From Gammaproteobacteria bacterium (GTDB lineage: Bacteria > Pseudomonadota > Gammaproteobacteria > Pseudomonadales > Azotimanducaceae), in contig JAPPAV010000065.1 in assembly GCA_026705345.1 (NCBI GenBank), forward strand, positions 1 through 38,765: a stretch of DNA of 38,765 nucleotides. The letters run 5' to 3'. Made by a program: the position numbers and the translations under genes. Positions 8,743 to 17,087 of the stretch are shown in pieces (positions within the stretch are counted from its first letter, which is position 1; the number at the start of each line of letters is the position of its first letter). Below the pieces are notes generated by a model. The model worked only from the letters and a program-made list of their open reading frames with translations. It did not search any database and was not told the DNA's origin.

Positions 8743-10394
8743 TGGACTATCTGTTGATGAGCGCAGAACTGTCTCTGGTCTCGCTGCTCGCCATCGCATG
8801 CTTCCGGTCGGCACCGGCACGCTGGCGTCTGGGTGTGGCGCTGGCGGCGTTGCCCGTCGCCGTCCTGCCGTGGTCCATGCTGCCAGCAATCGAAATCGTG
8901 CGCCCGGAAGTCACTCCACTCGTTCTCGAAGCGGTGCCGGTGCTGGGATCAGCCGACACGGTCGAGGTAGCCGCACTGAGCGGCCCCACCTCCGCAGGAG
9001 TCCGATTCCCTTGGCTGGCCGTTCTTGCCGCTGCCACCGTGATCGGACTCGTTGGGTTCGTGGTGCTGTCGGCTCGCCATCGGGAGGCAGTCAAGCGGTG
9101 GGCAGTTCGAGCACACGACGGGTCCTACCTGCTGGCTAGATTGCCGGAGGATTGGCGCGCGGCCTGTCGAATCCGGGTCGTACCCGAGTCGGACATCGCC
9201 GTGGCGACGGGATTCCTGCGACCGACCGTGTGGCTCGGCGCGCGCCATCTGGCCAATCGGGATCTCCCGACGGTGCTCGTTCACGAACTGGTCCATGTTC
9301 GGCGGCAGCACACTCGTCTCACGACCGCGGTGACGCTGATGCGTTGCCTACTGTGGTGGCATCCGTTTGCATGGGTCTGGTCGTGGATCGTGAGACGGGA
9401 AGTCGAGCACGACTGCGACGAGGCCTGCGTACGCCTGTTCGGCAAGGAGCCGTACCGGAACACTCTCGCGTCGCTGACCCGTAGCGCAACGCGGCAGCCG
9501 GCTGCGGTCGGATTGACAGGCCACACTTCGTTCAATGTCCGCCGCCTGCAGGTGCTCGAACGGATCCACCCGATCAGAGCCCGGCATGGCATCGCCGGTG
9601 CAGCTTGGGCTTGCGCCTTCGCGGCGCTCGTCGTGGACGTGACGGTGGTGGCAGAAGGTACGCACGAGGGGACCATTGAACGGAGTCCGGGCGGCGAACT
9701 TAAGGACTTGACGCTGTCACAGGACGAGAGCGGGTGGTGGCAGATCCGGTTTGCGCCCAACATGACGGTCCGCTCGCAGCTGGCGTACGCGCCCGACCAA
9801 GGCCGAGAGACGACATTGGCAATCGCCGGACGGGAGCAGCCCGGCAGTGATCGCGGTGGTGCGGATCGCCCACAGCTTCCGCCCGGGCTGGACGGATCCA
9901 GCCGTCGCGCGAGCCCGAGTTTGGAACTATCTTGTTCGTCCGACCTCGAAACGGCCGACGCAACCGTCAACTTCCACAGCCCGTGGATGAAGGTCGCCCC
10001 CGACGACGCGAAGGGACGGGACGGCAGCGTTCTGGAGATTCGGAGCCTCACTGGTTCGTCCGTGTTCTATCGGAAACCCCTGCACGACGGCACGACCGCG
10101 ACGGTCGAATACCGTTTCGACTCGGAATCGGGTCGCATCGCCGCGGTGCCGTTGGCGTCCCGTGTGGACTTGTCGGCCACCGGCGACTGGCAGAGTCGTT
10201 TCACGTTGGACGCGCAGGCGCTCCTCAGGATCGGTGCGACGACGCAGCGGCCAGGCGAACTGACGGTGACGGTGAGCAACCCGACCAACGGCTATCGTAC
10301 CGGCGAGATCAGCTTCGACCTCGCTTCGAAGCGGGCCGAAGTTGACGAATTCCTACGCCGCTGCGAGGGCTTTCGCCGTGCCGCGGCGGCGTAG
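8742..10394 (+). CDS. M56-family membrane metallopeptidase, BlaR1/MecR1-like antirepressor with a non-PBP sensor
   Basis: This 550-residue protein starts at the ATG at 8742 behind a strong GGAGGAGAAAAG. Hydrophobic segments lie near residues 5-50 and about 88-108. The zinc site is HELVH (His181, Glu182, His185) with downstream Glu222 in EHDCDEA. A further TM follows near residue 285 (GIAGAAWACAFAALVVDVTVV). In BlaR1 the next domain is a penicillin-binding sensor. Here the roughly 250-residue extracytoplasmic tail lacks SxxK/KTG motifs and has two cysteines (ELSCSS and the near-terminal RRCEGF). It presumably senses some envelope signal and triggers loss of the BlaI-type repressor. The ligand is unknown; the thioredoxin gene 43 bp downstream hints at redox or envelope stress. 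Confidence 0.9.
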   Translation: MDYLLMSAELSLVSLLAIACFRSAPARWRLGVALAALPVAVLPWSMLPAIEIVRPEVTPLVLEAVPVLGSADTVEVAALSGPTSAGVRFPWLAVLAAATVIGLVGFVVLSARHREAVKRWAVRAHDGSYLLARLPEDWRAACRIRVVPESDIAVATGFLRPTVWLGARHLANRDLPTVLVHELVHVRRQHTRLTTAVTLMRCLLWWHPFAWVWSWIVRREVEHDCDEACVRLFGKEPYRNTLASLTRSATRQPAAVGLTGHTSFNVRRLQVLERIHPIRARHGIAGAAWACAFAALVVDVTVVAEGTHEGTIERSPGGELKDLTLSQDESGWWQIRFAPNMTVRSQLAYAPDQGRETTLAIAGREQPGSDRGGADRPQLPPGLDGSSRRASPSLELSCSSDLETADATVNFHSPWMKVAPDDAKGRDGSVLEIRSLTGSSVFYRKPLHDGTTATVEYRFDSESGRIAAVPLASRVDLSATGDWQSRFTLDAQALLRIGATTQRPGELTVTVSNPTNGYRTGEISFDLASKRAEVDEFLRRCEGFRRAAAA

Positions 10395-10437
10395 CGCTTC
10401 CGAGCACCTGCGACAAGAAGAACCGGGAGTTAGGGAC

Positions 10438-11484
10438 GTGAAGCGAAAGACACGGCTCCTTTGCATGGGGAGCCTCGCAACGATCATGGCAGTCGGGATC
10501 GACGCCGAGGTCCACAGGCTCTCGATTTCGGAGATTGCGTTGATGGTCGATAGGCAGGAAGAGGCCGACGGGGAACTCGGACGTTGGTCCTTCTCCTCGG
10601 GCGAGATTGCCGCCAAGCTGCCGGACATGGCACGAATCGTGTTGACCGACGGTTCGGATGCCGAGTCGTCAACCGTTACGGCCGTTTTCGCCGTCAAGAG
10701 CGGCGCGGTCGAGATCCGGGAGTCGATCGAAGTCGAGATGGAACGGGTCGGTCATGGCAGCTTCGGCGTTTCACCAAGGTCGGTTGCCCCACTCCAGGCG
10801 TGGCTTGGACCGAGATTCACCGAGCTGATTCGGGGCGATCTCGCCCTCGAGAGCGTCGACGGATTGCAGGGGCCGTTGGCTTTCCAACTCGCCTCTGCCC
10901 CGGCAGGCACCCTCAAGCCGGGAGACGACGGCATAGTCAAAGTCCTCGACCGGCTCCAGCGCAATTTGGTCGGGTTGCAGGACCCGGTGGGGCGTTCGCT
11001 CGGCAACGTGGGCTTCGCAGACATGCAAGGCAAAGCCCGGCAGCTTTCGGATTTTCGCGGAAGAGTCGTGCTGCTCCATGTCTGGGCGACGTGGTGCGGG
11101 CCTTGCATCGCGGCAATGCCTGGACTCGAAGCCTTGGAGGAACACTACCGCGATCAGGGCCTCACCGTGGTCAACCTCTCGGACGAATCAGCCGATGTCA
11201 TCCAGGATTGGCTGGCGACGAATCCGACGGACATGGTGCACGGACGCGTTGACGACTTCGGCTTTCTGGGGATGAGCGGAACCCACGCGAACGAGGACGG
11301 CATGCTTCGCGTACGGCCGGTGTACGTGATTCTCGATCGCCAAGGGTATGCACGAGCACACCGCGTGGGCGGCGGCAAATCCCAGTTGAGGATAGTGAAC
11401 GGCCCGGAGGGGGAAACCCGCTCAACAACTACGGACACCCGCTACCTATGGGAGTGGGTGCGGCCCCACCTTGCAGTCCGGTGA
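10438..11484 (+). CDS. Periplasmic TlpA-like thioredoxin with an extra N-terminal domain
   Basis: From the GTG at 10438, preceded by a GGGAG/AGGGA region, the protein has 348 residues. The start KRKTR plus a hydrophobic stretch (LLCMGSLATIMAVGI) looks like a signal peptide or anchor. Residues about 25-185 form a domain I do not recognise. The C-terminal 160 residues are a TlpA/ResA-like thioredoxin fold with WCGPC (Cys220, Cys223) after VVLLHVWAT. It likely reduces or isomerises disulfides outside the cytoplasm. The frame is open to 10342, but that would overlap the M56 gene and lose the signal peptide. Third gene of the BlaI/M56 operon, it may be an effector of that response. Confidence 0.88.
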   Translation: MKRKTRLLCMGSLATIMAVGIDAEVHRLSISEIALMVDRQEEADGELGRWSFSSGEIAAKLPDMARIVLTDGSDAESSTVTAVFAVKSGAVEIRESIEVEMERVGHGSFGVSPRSVAPLQAWLGPRFTELIRGDLALESVDGLQGPLAFQLASAPAGTLKPGDDGIVKVLDRLQRNLVGLQDPVGRSLGNVGFADMQGKARQLSDFRGRVVLLHVWATWCGPCIAAMPGLEALEEHYRDQGLTVVNLSDESADVIQDWLATNPTDMVHGRVDDFGFLGMSGTHANEDGMLRVRPVYVILDRQGYARAHRVGGGKSQLRIVNGPEGETRSTTTDTRYLWEWVRPHLAVR

Positions 11485-11490
11485 CGACTG

Positions 11491-11512
11491 GGCGCGGCCG
11501 GCGACCCGCGCC
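11491..11512. terminator. Hairpin between converging genes
   Basis: GGCGCGG (11491-11497) pairs with CCGCGCC (11506-11512) around an 8-nt loop, in the 29-bp gap between the stops of the TlpA-like gene and the PEP-utilising enzyme gene. There is no U-tract, so a terminator role rests on position and stem stability. Confidence 0.4.
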
Positions 11513-11513
11513 A

Positions 11514-14231
11514 TTAGGAGTCCAGGATCGTGACCGTCCCCCGGTTCCCGTCGACGGCGATTTTCTGACCTGATCTAACGCGTTGCGTCACATCGCCGAT
11601 GCCGAGGACGGCAGGGATGCCGTATTCCCGGGCAACGATGGAGCCGTGGGCCAGGATGCTCCCGATGTTCGTCGCCAAGCCAGTAGCCTGGGGGAACAAC
11701 TGGGTCCAAGCCGGTGTGGTCAGTGGACAGACGAGGATCGTCCCCGGCTTCATCTTGTCGAAATCGTTGGGTGTCATCACCACGCTCGCGATGCCCGTCA
11801 CCGTTCCCGGCGACACCGCGAAGCCGCGCAGCACGTCCTCGCCTTCGGGATTGCTGACAACCGAGGAGAACGGCCCCTTCTTTTCGGCGGGTGGAATCGC
11901 CGCCGGCTGGTCCATCCGGAACCGCAATGCCCTTAGGCCGCGCTGCTCCTCGGCCCTGTCGGCGAGTTCGGACATCGGCCGAGGCGCCGATTTCGCCTCG
12001 ATGGCCAGCGCGAGGTCTTCGCTGGTCACGTAGAAGACGTCGTCGGGTCGGCGGAACATGCCGGTATCGACCAGGCGGCGTCCGAGTTCGAGGGCCAGCG
12101 GCCGAAACGTGGACCATGCCAAGCCCATGTGGAACAGGGCTTCCTCGCGGGACGGGTAGTTGATGCGTGCGGTCCAATAGAAACGCAGGAACTCGAGGCG
12201 TTGCCGGCCTTTGAAGAATCGCAACGCCGCTGCGAACGTTCGCCGCCGGGTACGCGCAACCTCCTTCTGCCGGGTCGCGAGATCGTAGCCGGGATCGCGC
12301 ACCAGCATTTTCAAGCTCATGGCGAAAGGCACCGGGTCTTCGGCCAGTGCCGGCTCGACGAAGTCGAGGTTGAACACCTGCCGGCCGAAATCGTGCAGAT
12401 ACGCGTCTATCGCTTCGCATACGGCCCCGCCGCTCCGGTGTTTGTGCAAAGCGTCCAGAACACGAGGCGGTGGGTTGACGATCACCAACTCGGTCAACGC
12501 CGGATCCGACCGGATCCTGTCCGCAATGCGGCGCAAGGCGAACTCGGCCTCGAGCGTCTTCGACGGGAAGCCCGACAGGAAACTGCCGCTGATGAATCGG
12601 CCCTCGGGACCGTTCTCTTCGAGATACCGCTGAAAGCCGCCGTCGGTGAGCTTCGCCGTGCCGATCACGCTGCGCAGGGCGAGCCAATATCGCGCCTCGG
12701 CCACGGTCAACGACTTCATGCCGGCAAGCAGCTCGGAGTCCGTGAGGGAAGCATACCTGCGGTCTTCCCACTCTCCGATGGCGGCGAGATACGCCGGCAA
12801 CTGTTCGCTTTCCCAACGGACGATCGCCGGGTATTTCCTGAACGTGCGGAGCGTGCGGGCGAATAGGTACATCCAGTGCGGCATTGGCGATGTCTTCATC
12901 TCCGCGATCATGAACTCGGGCATGGCGAAGGTTGCCTTGAGGTTCGCCCACCAGGATCGCTCTGACTGCGCCGCGTGAGTCTTGGCCACGTGCTTGTCCC
13001 AGTCACCCGCGCCCACGTGATAGATCGGCTGGTAGGCATAGCCGTTGACGGTGATGATCACGAAATTCTTCATCCAGTTCCGGGTCTCGTTGCCCTTCCA
13101 CTCCCAGCCCTCGGGCCACTTCTGCACGTCGAAAAGTGCACGCAGGTAGAGGTTCTCGAAAAGCCGCGACAAGGGATCGGGCATGTTCTCCGCCACCTGG
13201 CGCTTCAGGAGCTGGGCACCGGGAATCTCCGGCCATGTCACGTTTTCCGGGGGCGGTGGGGGAAGGTTCGTGATCGGGCGCGACTGCAGGATCCAGAACC
13301 GGGCGGTCGAATTCCCGGCGGCCCCGCAATAGGCCCACTCGATATCCTGGGGTACGCCATCGAACGTGCGCTCTACCTCGACGGCGAGGGCAGCCAGTTC
13401 CGACGCCCGGTCCCCGTCGAGGGAGGCCGCTGTTTGCCGTTCCGCGGCTACGGACTGTATACGGGTTCCCCCATCAGCCACCGGAACGACCATCAGGACC
13501 TTGGCACCGACAACGGTGTCCCTCGGCGCCAAGGTCCCCCGGTCGATCACCAAGGTGTCCGGAGTCACTTGGCCACCGACCACCGCCTCGCCCAGGCCGA
13601 AGCTCGCATTGACGATCAGCTCGCCGCGTTCGCCCGTGGCCGGATTCGCCGTGAAGAGAATGCCTGAGACCTCGGCCGGCACCATGACCTGCACCACCAC
13701 GGCCATGGCCACGCGACCGGAGTCGATGCCCATTTCGTGACGGTAGTTCATGGCCTGGGGCGTCCACAGCGATGCCCAGCAATCCTTGACGGCAGCGATC
13801 ACGGCTTGCGCACCGCGAACATTCAGGTAGGTCTCCTGCTGTCCGGCGAAGGACGCCTCGGGAAGATCCTCGGCATTTGCCGACGAGCGCACGGCAACAG
13901 CCGGATCGATCGCGGACGAGAGTCGGGCGTAGGCGCGAGAGATGTCGGCGATCAAGTCTGCAGGAAGGCCAGCGTCGAACAGCTGCCTGATGTCCGTTGA
14001 AGCCGCTTCGAACGACGCGGTCCCGTCCACCACCGCGGGTCGCGCGAGTTCGAGGATTCGGTTCTCGAGTCCGTGGTCCGCCACGAATCGGCGATAGGCG
14101 CCGCTTGCCACCACGAAACCTGGTGGTACCGGATAGCCTGCCCCGACGAGGCGCACCAGTGAGTGTCCCTTTCCGCCGACGGTCTCAAGGTCGGCGTCGC
14201 CGGCTTCCAAGGGAACGATGTGCCCGGTCAT
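11514..14231 (-). CDS. PEP/pyruvate-binding phosphotransferase, rifampin phosphotransferase/PEP-synthase-like
   Basis: The protein has 905 residues from the ATG at 14231 (the frame is open to a TTG at 14270). The N-terminal ATP-grasp-like PPDK domain (about 5-330) has VGGKGHSLVRLVGAGYPVPPGF and AVRSSANAEDLPEASFAGQQ. The middle, about 330-790, is a long mostly helical domain with YLHDFGRQVFNLDFVEPALAEDP, resembling the drug-binding region of rifampin phosphotransferases. The C-terminal swivelling PEP-utiliser domain carries the phospho-histidine His862 in ILAHGSIVAREYGIPAV. This order matches rifampin phosphotransferase rather than classic PEP synthase, which ends in a TIM-barrel that is absent here. 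Enzymes of this type move a phosphoryl group from ATP to a small molecule through the histidine. The target is unknown; the neighbouring ABC exporters make a toxic or secreted compound plausible. Confidence 0.85.
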   Translation of the reverse strand: MTGHIVPLEAGDADLETVGGKGHSLVRLVGAGYPVPPGFVVASGAYRRFVADHGLENRILELARPAVVDGTASFEAASTDIRQLFDAGLPADLIADISRAYARLSSAIDPAVAVRSSANAEDLPEASFAGQQETYLNVRGAQAVIAAVKDCWASLWTPQAMNYRHEMGIDSGRVAMAVVVQVMVPAEVSGILFTANPATGERGELIVNASFGLGEAVVGGQVTPDTLVIDRGTLAPRDTVVGAKVLMVVPVADGGTRIQSVAAERQTAASLDGDRASELAALAVEVERTFDGVPQDIEWAYCGAAGNSTARFWILQSRPITNLPPPPPENVTWPEIPGAQLLKRQVAENMPDPLSRLFENLYLRALFDVQKWPEGWEWKGNETRNWMKNFVIITVNGYAYQPIYHVGAGDWDKHVAKTHAAQSERSWWANLKATFAMPEFMIAEMKTSPMPHWMYLFARTLRTFRKYPAIVRWESEQLPAYLAAIGEWEDRRYASLTDSELLAGMKSLTVAEARYWLALRSVIGTAKLTDGGFQRYLEENGPEGRFISGSFLSGFPSKTLEAEFALRRIADRIRSDPALTELVIVNPPPRVLDALHKHRSGGAVCEAIDAYLHDFGRQVFNLDFVEPALAEDPVPFAMSLKMLVRDPGYDLATRQKEVARTRRRTFAAALRFFKGRQRLEFLRFYWTARINYPSREEALFHMGLAWSTFRPLALELGRRLVDTGMFRRPDDVFYVTSEDLALAIEAKSAPRPMSELADRAEEQRGLRALRFRMDQPAAIPPAEKKGPFSSVVSNPEGEDVLRGFAVSPGTVTGIASVVMTPNDFDKMKPGTILVCPLTTPAWTQLFPQATGLATNIGSILAHGSIVAREYGIPAVLGIGDVTQRVRSGQKIAVDGNRGTVTILDS

Positions 14232-14283
14232 GTCAGCGTCACGCCGAGACGCCACCGCCCTGCAGTTCAACGAATCTCACGGT
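14232..14283. repeat. Direct repeat A: duplicated 3' end of the ABC exporter gene
   Basis: Compared with 15020-15070, the core 14245-14283 matches at 34 of 39 positions (4 mismatches, 1 gap) by hand alignment. Read on the minus strand it spells VRFVELQGGGVSA-stop, against YREFVELQGGDVSPGR-stop at the real end of the ABC gene. It abuts the start codon of the PEP-utilising enzyme. The two copies flank the DUF433/DUF5615 pair. Confidence 0.75.
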
Positions 14284-14643
14284 TTATCTTGAGAGTAACT
14301 TTGCGAGATGCGAACAAGCCCGCCGCGTACCGTAACAACAGCCGCCGAGTCCAAGGCTTCCCGATGCTGATCGATGAGCTGAGCCATCAGTGCAATTCGC
14401 TTCTCGGAGGGCCTGGTCCGGCAGTCGGACCAAACCGGCATGCGAAACGTCGTGTAGGTAGATCAGTTCGCCGAAGTCGGCGTCAAGTGTTACGAGGACT
14501 CGACGCTCTGCATTGGCGCGCTCAAGCAGAGCGCGGTCGCCGGGATCAGCTCCAAGCTCCGGGGCATCGACAACATCGTGTCCCTCGGCCCGCAGCCATC
14601 GCGCAACCCGTCTTCCGACGCACCGATCAACGAGAAATCTCAC
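14277..14643 (-). pseudogene. DUF5615 PIN-like toxin, frameshifted near its C-terminus
   Basis: The GTG at 14643 overlaps the DUF433 stop (GTGA). The N-terminal 80 residues read as a clear DUF5615 protein: MRFLVDRCVGRRVARWLRAE, then RVLVTLDADFGELIYLHD and HAGLVRLPD. After this the frame runs into Cys/Ser-rich sequence ending at 14284. Skipping one base in the C/G run near 14406-14413 gives EKRIALMAQLIDQHREAL and then VVTVRGGLVRIS, ending at 14277. That is the normal family ending. The gene is therefore frameshifted by about +1 base, by real mutation or sequencing error. Intact members have a PIN-like nuclease fold and pair with DUF433 antitoxins. If the shift is real, the toxin lacks its last helix and strand. 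Confidence 0.8.
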
Positions 14644-14891
14644 GCCTCCCCGACCTTCACGGCCGCCAAGGTGTCTCCAGCAACGACCGCGTGAGCGTAT
14701 GCCGTGCAGGCCAGGATGTCCTCCCGCTCCAGTTCAGGGTAGTCGTCCAGGAGTTCATCCTGCGAGACCCCTTGTGCAAGCAGACTGAGTATCGACTCGA
14801 CGGATATCCGCATATCGCGGACGATGGGTTTCCCTCCGAAGACATCAGGACGAGCCGTGATGCGTCCAAGAAGCCTGCTGCGTTCCGTCAT
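14640..14891 (-). CDS. DUF433 antitoxin
   Basis: From the ATG at 14891, placed 6 nt after AAGGGAGA, the protein has 83 residues. It is a typical DUF433 protein: LLGRITARPDVFGGKPIVRDMRISVESILSLL-type start and DELLDDYPELEREDILACTAYA end. The GGKP(I/V)xxxR(I/M) signature is clear. The family has a small winged-helix-like fold and acts as the antitoxin of DUF5615 toxins. The frame is open to 14975, but the extra residues look non-coding. The toxin gene overlaps its stop. The pair sits between an ABC exporter gene and the PEP-utilising enzyme gene, all on the minus strand, and is bounded by duplicated sequence. Confidence 0.9.
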   Translation of the reverse strand: MTERSRLLGRITARPDVFGGKPIVRDMRISVESILSLLAQGVSQDELLDDYPELEREDILACTAYAHAVVAGDTLAAVKVGEA

Positions 14892-15019
14892 GTTGATCTC
14901 CCTTGCCTGCCACCATCGGCATAGTCGCACATTTGCCGAACAAGGAGCCGACTCGAACGTATCCCGCACGATCAAGCGTTCCTTCGCTCATTCCACCGCG
15001 CAAGCGAACGATATGTTCG

Positions 15020-15070
15020 GTCAGCGACCCGGCGAGACGTCACCGCCCTGCAACTCAACGAATTCGCGGT
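15020..15070. repeat. Direct repeat B: native 3' end of the ABC exporter gene
   Basis: This is the partner of 14232-14283 and covers the last codons and stop of the ABC exporter (FVELQGGDVSPGR). The two copies lie 736 bp apart and enclose only the DUF433/DUF5615 module and its upstream region. Confidence 0.75.
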
Positions 15071-17087
15071 ACGGGCTCGCCGGATTCGCCATCAATGCGT
15101 CGTGGCTGCCGACGTCGCGGATGCGTCCGCCGTCGAGGAACACGATGCGGTCCGCATTCCTGATCGTCGACAGGCGATGCGCGATCACCACGACCAAGCG
15201 ATCTTGTGCCGCCGCGTGCAGCGACGCCACGAGGTGGTTCTCCGTCTGCGTGTCGAGAGCCGCCGTGGGTTCGTCGAGAATCAGCACGCTGGCATCGCGA
15301 ACCAGCCCACGGGCGATGGACAGGCGTTGTTGCTGTCCCACCGAGAGGGTGTCTCCGGAACGGCCGAGTACCGTGTCGATGCCCTCCGGCAACTCGTCGA
15401 TGAAGTCCATGCAGCCAGCGGTGGCGAGCGCCGCGAGCATCCGTTCCTCCGACGCTTGGCGGTTGGCCAGCAGCAGGTTCTCCCGGATGGACTCCGGTAG
15501 CAGCAGGTGCTCCTGGAAGACGTAGGTGACTTCGCGCCTCAAGCTATCGAGATCGATGTCGTTCGCATCGACGCCGTCGACAAGCACCCTGCCCTTCGTC
15601 GGTCGAAGCAATGCCGGGATCAGGTAGGCGAGCGTCGTCTTGCCCGCACCCGTTGGTCCGACCAGGGCCACGAGTTCGCCTCGCCGTAGATCGAGGTTGA
15701 TACCAAGCAGCGCACGGTGGCCGTTCGGATACGCGAACTCGACATCCATCATTCGAATGCCGGTGCGTACGGCGGCGAGCGTCCGCCCGCCTTGGCGGGT
15801 TTCCTCGGATTCGTAGTCCGCGAAGAAGAACACCCGGCGCGCCGCCGCGATGGCCTCCTGCAGCTTGATCCAGATCGCCCCGAAATACCCGGCGGGAACA
15901 GCGATGCCCCAGTAGATCCCGATCAGCACGGCGAAGTCGCCTGCCGACATGACGCCGTCGATGATCCCGTCGGTAACCAGGAAGGTGACATATAGCGCAG
16001 CAATGCCGCCGATGGCGCCGGCAACCATTCCGGCGGCGATGATGACGGCGAACGAGTAGCGCTCGCGCAGGAACGACTGGTGACTGCGGCCGGCGAAGCG
16101 CTCCTTTTCCTGCTCCCCCGCGCCCAAGCTCTGTACCGCGGCAATGCTGCCCATGGACTCCTCCATGGCGTTGGTCGTTGCGGAGCCGGCCGCACGCTTG
16201 TTCTGGTTGGTTCGGCGCAGCGCCCCCGAAAACGGAAACGTCGTGACGAAGGCGATCGGAACCGCGGCCCAGGCCACCCAGATCAGCTCCGGCGACACCT
16301 CGCCGTAGGAGTACTGCAGGATGTAGAGGTTCAGGCCGGCGCCCACCGCCATGAGGAAGGGCCCGGAGGTCACCCGGTACGCAAGGTCCGGCGCCATCGG
16401 CGTGTCGTAGAGCACCCGGTAGACGCCGTCCCCGGTTCGCTGGTCGTCGAGTACCGTCATCGGCAGATGCGTCAGGCGGTTGAAGAGCCGCGACCGCAGG
16501 CGATTGGAGAGCGTCTGGGTGAGACGAACGTTGACCATGAATTCGACTAGGCCCCACAAGCCTCCCGCCCTGCTGCCACCTTCGCTGATCTGGTTTTCCG
16601 CCTGGGTGGCGGCATCGCGCCCCTGCAGGAGTCCCGCACCGGTACCACCCGAACGACTGCCGAACAGGAACAGCAGGCCGAAGTAGATGAACACCAGAAC
16701 CAGGGCGATTCCAAGCGGGTCCCGGCCCTGCACGACACCGAGTATGGGATCCATGAACGGCGGAAAGGCGACCTCGGTGGTCCCGAACGGTCGCTCGAGC
16801 ATCGCGTTGTCGATGAGGATCTTCCCCATCCACGGCAGCAAGAGGCCCGGAAGCAAGGCCACGAAGGCGAGCAGCACCTTGGCCGTGAAGAGTCCCGGGG
16901 CCTCGCCGATGAGCCGGATGCTGCGCCCGATGACGCCGAGGGCCTCGACCGTCGTAATGTCCGGCTGGGTATCGATGCGGTCATCGAACTGGTTCCTGCC
17001 GGCAACCTCCTTGAGCAGGACGAGGGTCTTGCTTCGCGGCGAATCCCCCGGCTGCGCTCCCTTGGGTGGAACAGTGGTCTCGGTCAT
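15021..17087 (-). CDS. ABC exporter half-transporter (TMD-NBD), second gene of the minus-strand pair
   Basis: The 688-residue protein starts at the ATG at 17087, overlapping the upstream ABC gene's stop (ATGA); the frame is open further upstream but inside that gene. The N-terminal membrane domain has TM1 near residue 55-75 and TM2 (IALVLVFIYFGLLFLFG). An unusual Gly/Gln-rich insert (RSGGTGAG to SRAGG) follows TM2. The nucleotide-binding domain has Walker A GPTGAGKTT from Gly477, signature LSVGQQQR, Walker B VLILDEP with catalytic Glu606, and H-loop IAHR. All are intact, so it should hydrolyse ATP. It probably forms a heterodimer with the product of the overlapping upstream gene. The substrate is unknown. 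Confidence 0.92.
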   Translation of the reverse strand: MTETTVPPKGAQPGDSPRSKTLVLLKEVAGRNQFDDRIDTQPDITTVEALGVIGRSIRLIGEAPGLFTAKVLLAFVALLPGLLLPWMGKILIDNAMLERPFGTTEVAFPPFMDPILGVVQGRDPLGIALVLVFIYFGLLFLFGSRSGGTGAGLLQGRDAATQAENQISEGGSRAGGLWGLVEFMVNVRLTQTLSNRLRSRLFNRLTHLPMTVLDDQRTGDGVYRVLYDTPMAPDLAYRVTSGPFLMAVGAGLNLYILQYSYGEVSPELIWVAWAAVPIAFVTTFPFSGALRRTNQNKRAAGSATTNAMEESMGSIAAVQSLGAGEQEKERFAGRSHQSFLRERYSFAVIIAAGMVAGAIGGIAALYVTFLVTDGIIDGVMSAGDFAVLIGIYWGIAVPAGYFGAIWIKLQEAIAAARRVFFFADYESEETRQGGRTLAAVRTGIRMMDVEFAYPNGHRALLGINLDLRRGELVALVGPTGAGKTTLAYLIPALLRPTKGRVLVDGVDANDIDLDSLRREVTYVFQEHLLLPESIRENLLLANRQASEERMLAALATAGCMDFIDELPEGIDTVLGRSGDTLSVGQQQRLSIARGLVRDASVLILDEPTAALDTQTENHLVASLHAAAQDRLVVVIAHRLSTIRNADRIVFLDGGRIRDVGSHDALMANPASPYREFVELQGGDVSPGR

